DNA of 64,000 nt from Botryococcus braunii (Eukaryota; Chlorophyta; Trebouxiophyceae): positions 122,899-186,898 of the forward strand of contig KV908615.1 in the NCBI GenBank assembly GCA_002005505.1, read 5' to 3'. Made by a program: the position numbers and the translations under genes. This document shows positions 40,501 to 48,200 of this stretch, piece after piece. Every line of letters begins with the position of its first letter. Within the stretch, counting starts at the first letter, position 1. A model generated the notes under the pieces. That model worked only from the letters and a program-made list of their open reading frames with translations. It was not told the DNA's origin and ran no database searches.

Positions 40501-42742
40501 GGAAGGCTTCATAAGGCGTCTTGTCACGTCCAGTCACAGGTCCCATATTGTACAGGATGCAGGCTGTCTCCACTGCTTCCTTCCAGAGTGACTGTTTGGC
40601 AGCTGCATGCAACATGAGTGTTCTGGCCTTCTCCTTGATTGTTCGGTTCATCCGTTCAGCAACGCCATTTTGCTGAGGCGTGTATGCTGCAGAGGTCTCA
40701 AATTTAATTCCCTCCTGCGTACAGAAACCCTTCAATGTACTGTTGAGGAATTCTGTCCCCCTGTCAGTACGAATGCACTTAACAGAGCGGTTCAACTGCC
40801 TCTGCCAAAAAATCAGGAGGTCTCTGACTGCACTGCTGATTGCATCCTTGGTTTTTACTGCCAGGGCTATGACGTAGTGCGTAGCCTCATCCACAATCGT
40901 GACAAAGAAGCGCTCCCCAGTAATAGCTGTAGGGGAGATGGGGCCAACTGTGTCCAAATGAATTCTCTCAAGGGGCTCAGTGGCTGCTCTGGAACTGGTT
41001 CCAAAAGGGGGACGACTGTGCTTTCCTTGAATGCACGCTTCACACGAAGAGTGACAGTTTGCGCAAGGGGAGAGAGATACAGGGATGCCCAGGACCAAAT
41101 CTTCAGACTGCAGTCGCCTCATATTAACCTCCCCTGGGTGCCCCAGTCTACTGTGCCACAGTGCTCTCAATCTGCAATCATGAGCGACTGGTGCTCTGGC
41201 TGTGTTAACAAACACAGAGACAGGGTTTCTGACTGGACTGACCTTCTGCAAGAAATACAGGCCATTTCTCTGTGCAACTGAACAAGACCAGTTTTGAGCG
41301 CCACGCATACCAGTGTAACTTCCCACACTGTCTGTCACAAAACTAGCCCCATCACGTATAGCAGCTGTCACTGAAATCAGATTAGCTGTAGCTGAAGGAA
41401 CACAATGCACATTGTGAAGCCACAGGGGTTGCTGTTCTGCACTGCTCAAGCACAGGGAACCAGTTGCAATTATCTGTCCCGTGGCATCTGACGTAGCCAT
41501 ATGCAAAGGAATGGGATTTCTGTGCAGGGTGGGGGAATGTAGCAGGGACAGATCATTGACTAGGTGGATGGTGGCTCCACTGTCCACCAGAAAACTTCTC
41601 GCTTCTGGCATGACGCGTGTTGGTGTTAAGACATTCAGAGAAATCATGGCAGACATACCAGAGGGTGGTGGATATCCCCCGGGGAAAAAGTTGTTGCCGT
41701 TCCCGCTGCCCTCCGGAGGTCGAGCCACTGCAGCCGACGCTTGATTTTGGAATTGCGGAAGCAGATTGGCCATTGCAGCCATGACTTGCTGCAGGTTCTG
41801 TTGCATCTTCTCGTCCGCCTCCTTCTTGAGGCAGTTCCTCTCAAAATGGCCTAGCTTGTTGCAGTAGCGGCAGCGCCTGTTGTCACGCCGGTCCCGTCCC
41901 TCCACCTTGGTCGATGAAGCTTGGCCCCCCTGGCCTCCAGCTTGGGTCTCCTGTGGGCTTGCAGTCCCTGGTGTGGTGGAGTAGGCTGGTGTGATGGCTG
42001 CCCTGGCCACAGGGGTGACTCTGGGGACCTGGTCGTTGAAGCCCAGTCCCTTGGCTGTGGTGGAGATGATCTCCCACAGTCCCTCCAGATCCTTCCCAGC
42101 AGATGAGGAGAACATCCCAGTCTCCTTCGCTTCCTCTGGCAGGCCCTTGATGATTGCCAGCTTGGCTTCTCTCTCCATGATGGAGTGCCCATTTCGCTTG
42201 AGTGCATGGAAGAGTGCCACCTTCCTGTTGTAGTAGTCCTCCAACGTTTCTGTCTCTCCCATGCTGGTGTGTAGGAGCTCCAGCCAGCGTGCTGTTACCT
42301 CCTGGTCTGCCCCTCCAGTAAAACGCTCTCGAACCCACTGGTAGGCATTGGCTGCCACTTGCATTGCAGCCAGCTTGGCACCCCACGCCTTGGGGACGCT
42401 CTCAATCAGCATTAGGAGCGCTGCTGCATTCTCCTCTGTGTCTGGCATTGGAGCTTCAATGGCTGCCTTGCACCTTTTGAGGCCACAGGCTGCCACATAT
42501 GCCAGATCCCAGAGTGGAAATTCCACTCCCTCTCTGTCCAGAGTCACTGGACATTTGACATTCGTGGTGACGACGCCACCGGTTTTCGTCATTGCGATGC
42601 ACATCTCTCCACTCTGCGCAGTGGAGTTTGCTGGCTGGCTGGGTGATGCACTGATGGAGGAGCCAGACCCAGCTGATCCAGACTCCGTTGCAGTGCGCTT
42701 ACTTCTCGTTTTCATGATCACTTGTCTGCTTCTAGTTTTCAT
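37598..42742 (-). CDS. Cop7 Gag-Pol polyprotein (copia order)
   Basis: The first ATG is 42742, and a second start-like repeat (IMKTRSKR) follows nine codons later. About 1714 residues are uninterrupted. The capsid domain (PLWDLAYVAACGLKRCK, LLMLIESVPKAWG) is diverged from that of Cop6. The knuckle is CRYCNKLGHFERNC, the protease LVDSGATIHLVND, the pre-integrase region LWHSRLGHPGEVN. Integrase has HLDTVGPIS, RTDRGTEFLN and QQNGVAERMNR. The linker contains a short PCATT repeat. RT has HWIFSVKTDAHGN and YVDDLLIV; RNase H has HVDADYAGD, VEAEFMA and CDNQGC. It ends GFGLVKMT. All catalytic motifs are present, so it is probably functional. Confidence 0.95.
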   Translation of the reverse strand: MKTRSRQVIMKTRSKRTATESGSAGSGSSISASPSQPANSTAQSGEMCIAMTKTGGVVTTNVKCPVTLDREGVEFPLWDLAYVAACGLKRCKAAIEAPMPDTEENAAALLMLIESVPKAWGAKLAAMQVAANAYQWVRERFTGGADQEVTARWLELLHTSMGETETLEDYYNRKVALFHALKRNGHSIMEREAKLAIIKGLPEEAKETGMFSSSAGKDLEGLWEIISTTAKGLGFNDQVPRVTPVARAAITPAYSTTPGTASPQETQAGGQGGQASSTKVEGRDRRDNRRCRYCNKLGHFERNCLKKEADEKMQQNLQQVMAAMANLLPQFQNQASAAVARPPEGSGNGNNFFPGGYPPPSGMSAMISLNVLTPTRVMPEARSFLVDSGATIHLVNDLSLLHSPTLHRNPIPLHMATSDATGQIIATGSLCLSSAEQQPLWLHNVHCVPSATANLISVTAAIRDGASFVTDSVGSYTGMRGAQNWSCSVAQRNGLYFLQKVSPVRNPVSVFVNTARAPVAHDCRLRALWHSRLGHPGEVNMRRLQSEDLVLGIPVSLSPCANCHSSCEACIQGKHSRPPFGTSSRAATEPLERIHLDTVGPISPTAITGERFFVTIVDEATHYVIALAVKTKDAISSAVRDLLIFWQRQLNRSVKCIRTDRGTEFLNSTLKGFCTQEGIKFETSAAYTPQQNGVAERMNRTIKEKARTLMLHAAAKQSLWKEAVETACILYNMGPVTGRDKTPYEAFHGVKPDVSLLRTFGCLAHVHIPDHQRGVFESKTSPGLFTGYSSVSKAYRIYMGNGIWKESRDVTFLEHLRGADRVGLSTMSPVSPNAVQQPFALPFVQQEGQQSLGQLSFWDSDDPEPLCNREVNVQQSGPDSPCATTPCATTPCAINPCENSETTSVNVDGEPTSSELSHTQSGHSWSVLGHMENLARGGEETKSHMQRLNNVQECVRMEVGAMGVRGQDGLTRQQRYDQRVAARETAAEVTVEHDGDVSDGENRRMSEAICPGEATEAQPNGQDLARLEGMSDHVSAESEAREVSLEISNQTLDGQRESSDGQALRACEGHTGESQVCCESTSVDERDTTAGCRTVPDYAAPLSDECVWDMTSDVRPRLSGAACESSKERKLQTPPEWERVREVCNAVTSSERVVEARACEPREDSHVVHDHNLNPVKGKIPGVRWSKVPIPGNLREAQRSPQWEFWRQAMQEEQDSLDAHEVMEYVERPRGHKVIPVHWIFSVKTDAHGNVLRFKARLVAQGCRQIPGVDVDEVFAPTSSYGSRRTLLATAAAKNMEIHQVDIKTAFLNGELEEEVYVTQPPGFDNGNPNIVCRLRKALYGLKQAPRAWHKTLNEKLLSMGYEVCKSDAGVYIKRHEDGELSYMLVYVDDLLIVAMGAEEIEWVKKELLASFKIHDLGEVKDFLGCQILRDRENRCLSLSCVPKIDALCEKFGVSAESRTVDTPMSKDFVMSGMPQVTVGETSFGSGTPLPPGHRYCELVGSLLYIANTTRPDIAQAVGVLSRYRNAPTTAHMNEGLRVLRYLQSTRECVLVLGGKGPVLEGHVDADYAGDIDSRHSTSGYVLSVFGSAVVWGSKKQHSVATSTVEAEFMATSLAIKELNWLRGFMEEIGTPPWSVKLYCDNQGCIANLKNPLYSKYTKHIAVCFHFAREAIAKGQVTLCYVESARNKADMLTKPLARPAFQMHRRGFGLVKMT

Positions 42743-43035
42743 GATCAAGCCAGTTCTTCACTCCAAGCCTTAAATGACTTCCCCTGGAAGCACTTCTTCC
42801 TAGCTCTGACACTGAGTTGATCAGTCCCAGAAGTACTTCTGCTTTCCCAGCCCAGTTGCTACTGTACAACAATTCCTTCCAGCACTACAGAAGGAATAAT
42901 TTTACGTGACTAGCTCGATATGTTTGAACGGCCAGACCTCACTCGTCAGTGAAGCTCGCAGTCTCGAAGCGGGGTCCGAAACCCCTTTTCTCCCTGGAAA
43001 TCTGTCGTGCGTCACTGCAAGCTCAGCTTGGAAAG
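42743..43035 (-). other. Cop7 5' leader
   Basis: About 290 nt of untranslated leader lie between PBS and gag. No ORF1 homologue is present and I saw no ATG on the sense strand upstream of the gag start. Confidence 0.6.
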
Positions 43036-43050
43036 CGTGGGCCCATAACC
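43036..43050 (-). other. Cop7 primer-binding site (half-tRNA type)
   Basis: GGTTATGGGCCCACG directly follows the 5' LTR. Fourteen bases match the complement of the initiator tRNA-Met anticodon arm. Confidence 0.83.
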
Positions 43051-43929
43051 TCAAGCATTTCTGCTTGCGGCGTCACCTGCAGTGATGGCACGACGGCAGC
43101 GTCACTTCGTAGCCTGTGGGAAAAACCGTCCACGCTACAACGTTTCCAGGAACAGCACACAGCACTCTCCAACAGTAGAGGTTGGTCAAGGATACCAACA
43201 TGCTTCGGACAAGTCTTACAAATGATCTTAACTGCTCTCACTCTTGCTAAAGACCACGTAACACTACGCCTTGCCTGATAGCAGAGTTCAGCACCAAAGA
43301 GGCCTTGCGATGTCTACTTTACGTCACTAGAATACAATAATAGTTCATCAGTAACTCAGCAAGGTCTCTTTGTGATGTTTGTACAGTGAAACTATCTTAC
43401 CGCCACAACGGTGGACGTCAACATAAGTCTCAATGAGGTCAAACATTCAGTGCGCTCTCGTCATGCACTCTCATCAATGCACACAGCAGTAATATCTAAC
43501 TGGTCTGAATGTTTGAGCACAATCATATCTGGAACGGCTTTGAGAATCCTAAACACACCTGCAGTGATGGCACGACGGCAGCGTCACTTCGTAGCCTGTG
43601 GGAAAAACCGTCCACGCTACAACGTTTCCAGGAACAGCACACAGCACTCTCCAACAGTAGAGGTTGGTCAAGGATACCAACATGCTTCGGACAAGTACCG
43701 AGCCGTTCCTGGGCTGCCCAGGGATGGCTCGGACTGCAGGGATCCTAAAGTACTACCATACGTAATGTCTATTGAGAACGCATATCGTACAAGTCACGTG
43801 TTATGTCATTGAGGTACGAGTATGATCTATACCGTTCATAAAGGGCTATAACGGCTATAGTTTACACTGCTGTTGATGGCATGTGACAGGGGATGTCACT
43901 AAGTACAGTATTGACCAATTCATTCAACA
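43051..43929 (-). repeat. Cop7 5' LTR with internal duplication
   Basis: In transcription order the first unit ends CACTGCAG|GTGTGT (junction 43559/43558) and the second ends CACTGCAG|GTGACG (43078). GT to AG spans 481 bp. The second unit has a run GTTTTTCCC and CTGAC, a good branch-point match, about 30 nt before the AG. Confidence 0.9.
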
Positions 43930-43934
43930 AATAC

Positions 43935-44662
43935 TGTTATAATAGTGACAGAACATTTTGGTGCCTTTCCCTCAGAAGAGTAATAGTGGCCAGATCATCG
44001 TCAATTACCAGAGAGAGCAGTTAGTAGAATGAGTAATCAGTGGCAGAACCCAGGAGTTCTGCCAGAACCAATCTAGACCAATTGCACGTTAATAAGAAAG
44101 GATTAGATAATCGGACACGGTTTGCTCGAAAGGCTATATGCTCCTGGCTCGAAGGATTGAGGCACTTGATTGGGACATCAAAAGCACTTCGGGTGTTTGC
44201 TACTTTACTGTTGCCAGTCAAGTCTCTTCACTCACAGACGACACTGCTTGTTTCTCTACGCACAACAAGAGTGTCGCCGGGCTTAACACCCTCGTGCCGG
44301 GACATGCAGGTAAACTGCTGTCAAGACATCATATGAACATGAACAATGGTTTAGGAAGGGTCTAGATAAGGTACAATAGAAAGGTGTAATTGCTTAGCTC
44401 ATCGGACATTGGTAATGCAGACTATCAGTAACGTTGTTGATAGGATAGTTCGAGTTGCCGAGTGACGAGAGAGAGCAATAAACATTGTAACACTTGATTG
44501 GGACATCAAAAGCACTTCGGGTGTTTGCTACTTTACTGTTGCCAGTCAAGTCTCTTCACTCACAGACGACACTGCTTGTTTCTCTACGCACAACAAGAGT
44601 GTCGCCGGGCTTAACACCCTCGTGCCGGGACATGCAGGGAACATTACGCCCAGAATTGTACA
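43935..44662 (+). repeat. Cop8 5' LTR with internal duplication
   Basis: This 728-bp LTR has units at 44163-44309 (ends CATGCAG|GTAAAC) and 44491-44637 (ends CATGCAG|GGAACA). The intron-like span is 44310-44637, 328 bp. The spacer carries TTAGCTCATCGGACA at 44394-44408. Confidence 0.94.
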
Positions 44663-44680
44663 GGTTATGGGCCCACCAAA
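44663..44680 (+). other. Cop8 primer-binding site (half-tRNA type)
   Basis: GGTTATGGGCCCACCAAA directly follows the LTR. Confidence 0.86.
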
Positions 44681-44720
44681 CTCTTGAGCTGGGCAACTGA
44701 AAGCATGTTCCGAGCCTACG

Positions 44721-45245
44721 ATGGGACGAACGAAGCAGAGCGGAAGGATGTCGACCGGCGGTAAAAGACCTTTTATTCCCCCACCTCCTTCACCACCGAC
44801 ATATGATAGCCTGAGGCGAGCTGGAGGAGATACGGGACCGAGAACACCAGAAGAACGAGCATTTATAGTGAAGGATTTTGTCAGCCGCGCGTACGGACTG
44901 GGCAAACTCGAACAGCCTCTGTGGTTCAGACGACGATTCTATGTTTACCCAGCATACAAAGTAACTGCGTGGGAGTGTTCATTCATCAACGCGGACCCAG
45001 GCTTCGTCACGCGAGCATTATTTGAACGACATCTACAACAGCTCGGAGGACCCAACAGACCCGAGTACTGGGAAGAAAGGGCAGCCTACACAGCAGTGGA
45101 GTGTGCTCTCGCTACTCTTGACGAGGACTTCCTACTTTCCCTTCTGGGCAGCAGAAAAGGATTCAGCCCAGAGGAGTGGTGCACGGACACAGACGACGGA
45201 GACGACGACAGGGACGCGCAGCTGTCAGAACCTAACGCAGACTGA
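44721..45245 (+). CDS. Cop8 ORF1, uncharacterised pre-gag protein (174 aa)
   Basis: It is a close homologue of Cop6 ORF1 with the same length, the same basic proline-rich N-terminus (MGRTKQSGRMSTGGKRPF), the same core (AFIVKDFVSRAYG, WFRRRFYVYPAYK, AWECSFINADPGFVTR, LFERHLQQLGGP) and an acidic tail (DTDDGDDDRDAQLSEPNAD). Differences from Cop6 are scattered and mostly conservative; no stop has arisen. Two extra out-of-frame ATGs occur (about 44803 and 44939). The stop is 11 nt before the gag-pol ATG. Function unknown. Confidence 0.9.
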   Translation: MGRTKQSGRMSTGGKRPFIPPPPSPPTYDSLRRAGGDTGPRTPEERAFIVKDFVSRAYGLGKLEQPLWFRRRFYVYPAYKVTAWECSFINADPGFVTRALFERHLQQLGGPNRPEYWEERAAYTAVECALATLDEDFLLSLLGSRKGFSPEEWCTDTDDGDDDRDAQLSEPNAD

Positions 45246-45256
45246 GGGACATCAGC

Positions 45257-48200
45257 ATGGCGAGAAAGAGATCCAAATCAAGGGAGCCATCCGAGGAGGA
45301 GCCCACAACAGAGGAAGCATCTACATCGTCTCCCACACGACAGCCGTGTACACCCAGCACATCAAAGGGCGAGGGAGATGTACTTCCCAAGGTCATTGCC
45401 ACCCAAGTCAAAGTGCATATTAAACTGGATCGTCATGGCACAAATTTTGTGGTATGGGACAATGCCTTCACTGCTGCCAATAGTGCCAAGGGTTCTTTTC
45501 CTGCCATTCAGTCAGCCATGCCTGGAACTATCCATAATGCAGCTGCAATGCTTCTGTTGTATGAGTCAGTTCCAGAGGAATGGTTAGGGGAAGTGTCAAG
45601 TAAGCCGTCAGCATATGATGCATATCTGTTTATTTGCAAGAAATTTGTTGGTGGTTACAACACTCAAGCCAACGCAGACTGGCTGAAGGAAATGTCAAAA
45701 GGGATGAGGCGTGGAGAAACAATCTCTCAGTATGTGTCCAGAATGATAAATCTCAAAAGCTGCTTGAAACGCAACGGACATGACCTCCTGGATGGTCATG
45801 TGGCCTCCCAGATCGTGCAGGGACTGCCAGCAGCAGCTAATCCTCCTGGTCTACTGCCCACTGCAGTAGCTTACCCCTTGGATGAACTGGCAGCTCTCAT
45901 TTCCACCACTGCAGAAGCTTCTGGCTACAACGATGATGGAGAACAGCCTGCCATGGTGATGCAAGCAATGCCTGCTCAACGAGAGACTGCTCCTGCCCCT
46001 TCCACTAGCGGGGCCAATCCCTCCAAACAGCCAGCAGACACGGAATCAAGGGGAGAAGTGAGAGGCACATGCAACTACTGCCACAGGAAAGGCCATTTCT
46101 GGAGAGACTGCCGCAAACGCCAAAGGGATGCAGAGACACAACGCAATGTGGTGGCAGCAGTACAGCAACTTGCTGCCATGTGGCCCCAAGGTCAGTTTCC
46201 TGGTGCGCCTCAACCGCCTCCAAGCGTGCAGCATGCATTCCCAGGCACTGGAGCGTTCCCACTGCTGCACCCTCCTCCAGGACCACCTTCTCCTCCCTCA
46301 GAAGGTATGCCATACGTGGTGTCTTATAATGTGCTGGATGGCAGTAAACACCAGCAGTCCAAACAGTCGTGGCTTGTGGACAGTGGAGCGTCTGTACATC
46401 TTGTGAACAACTTGTCCCTGCTGCATGCCCCTACAGTACATGACCACCCTATTCCACTGCTGCTTGCTACATCTGATGCCACTGGGGGTATTGTTGCTAC
46501 TGGGTCAGTGTGCCTCCTGTCCTCTCAGCGTATTCCAGTGTGGCTGCATCATGTCCAGTGTGTTCCCTCAGCTACCACCAATATTCTCTCAGTATCTGCT
46601 GCTCTGCGTGATGGAATCCGGTACAGTACAGATAGACTGGGAGCATTCACTGCTGTCTCAGGACCGAGTGGTTGGCAGATGCCTGTGAAACCAGAGAATG
46701 GTCTCTATTATATTCACAACTGCCTCCCAGTAGCACCAGTGAAGGTCCCTTATTCAGTGACAGCTGCCTTGAAGAAGAAATGCTCCAAAGGTCAAAGTCA
46801 TGACTGTGCCAAGCGTTTCCTGTGGCACAGCAGATTGGGACACCCAGGAGACCCCTGGATGAAACGCCTGAGCAGTGAGCAACTGGTTACTGGCTTAGAC
46901 ACCTCGATGTCCCCCTGTGAAAATTGTCCTAAGTACTGTGAAGCGTGCATTGAGGGGAAGCATGCACGTCCCCCATTTGGTGAAAGCTCTAGACCTGCTG
47001 AAAAACCCCTTGACAGAATCCACATTGACACTGTGGGTCCCATATCACCAGCAGCCATTACTGGGGAACGTTTTTGGGTAACTGTAACTGATGAGGCATC
47101 TGGGTGGAAGGCAGTGCTGCCAGTGAAGTCAAAAGATGTAATTGCAGCTGTTGTCAGAGACCTAATTCTGTATTGGCAAACTGAGAAGGAAACTACAGTG
47201 AAGTGCATCCGCAGTGACAGAGGGACAGAGTTCTTAAATGCCAAGTTCAAGGAATTTTGTGCATCCCAGGGCACTAAGCTGGAGACATCTGCCCCATATA
47301 CCCCTCAGCAGATTGGAGTTGCTGAGAGAGCCAACAGAACCCTCAAGGAGCGCACCAGGACCCTCCTCAATTTTGCTGCAGCAAGCCCTGTTATGTGGAA
47401 GGAAGCCCTGGAGACAGCCTGCACCCTCCTAAATATGGGACCCAGCACAGGCAGGCCCCTATCTCCCTGCGAAATGTTCATGGGATATAAGCCTGATGTA
47501 TCCCTGCTGCGCACATGGGGATGCCTTGCATTTGTGCACGTTCCTGACCAGCAGAGGGGGACCTTTGCACCAAAGGCTGTGGCTGGGATGTTCACTGGTT
47601 ACTCCCCAGTGTCAAAGGCATATCGTATCTATATGGGAGGGGGGATCTGGAGAGAGAGCAGAGATGTTCAATTTGTGGAACACATTCGGGGAGCTACTAG
47701 GGTGGGAATGGCTGTTCTCCCTGACCAGCCTCAGCAGTTTTCATACCCTGAAGACTTATCGGGGCAATTGCACAGCAGCAATCCAGTGGTGCCATTGTCA
47801 CAGCGCAGTATGCAGAACCAGACTGTCAGCAGCCCATGCTCCAGCAGTAGACCTGACAGCGCCTTCCCAGTACCCTCTGACCAGGCTGCAACTGAGCCTG
47901 ATAGTCAGGGGAAGCCTTCCCAGGAGGGGGGCATTCTCATTGTGTCTCCCGAAGCAAGCACGGGAGAGCAGCAGCCGGACCTGGATCAGTCCGGGGCTCT
48001 GGACGCCATCCAACGACTGGCGGGAGGAAGTGCAGACAGCGGACAACATCATCAGACTTTAGAGCGAATACAGCAGTCACTGCGTAACCCGCATCCGGCT
48101 ACTACCATCCTGCCTCCGGACGGACTGTCGCGGGCTCAACGCTATGAGCAACGAACTGCGGCTCGAGATATCCTGCTGGCACAGGATAAGGGAGAGGGCT

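Larger units (their letters stand above)
36694..43929 (-). mobile_element. Cop7: intact copia element
   Basis: Two 879-bp LTRs with no difference seen by eye enclose PBS, a full gag-pol and the purine tract. TSD aatac is at 36689-36693 and 43930-43934. The LTR ends are TGTTGAATG and AATGCTTGA, so the 3' terminus is GA, not CA. It has no ORF1: only about 290 nt separate PBS and gag. Confidence 0.95.

Noticed and set aside
43411..43812. 133-codon open frame, also at 37054-37455 and in reverse at 19297-19698
   Set aside because: These are copies of the same LTR segment of Cop7 and Cop3, and identity follows from LTR duplication, not from coding.
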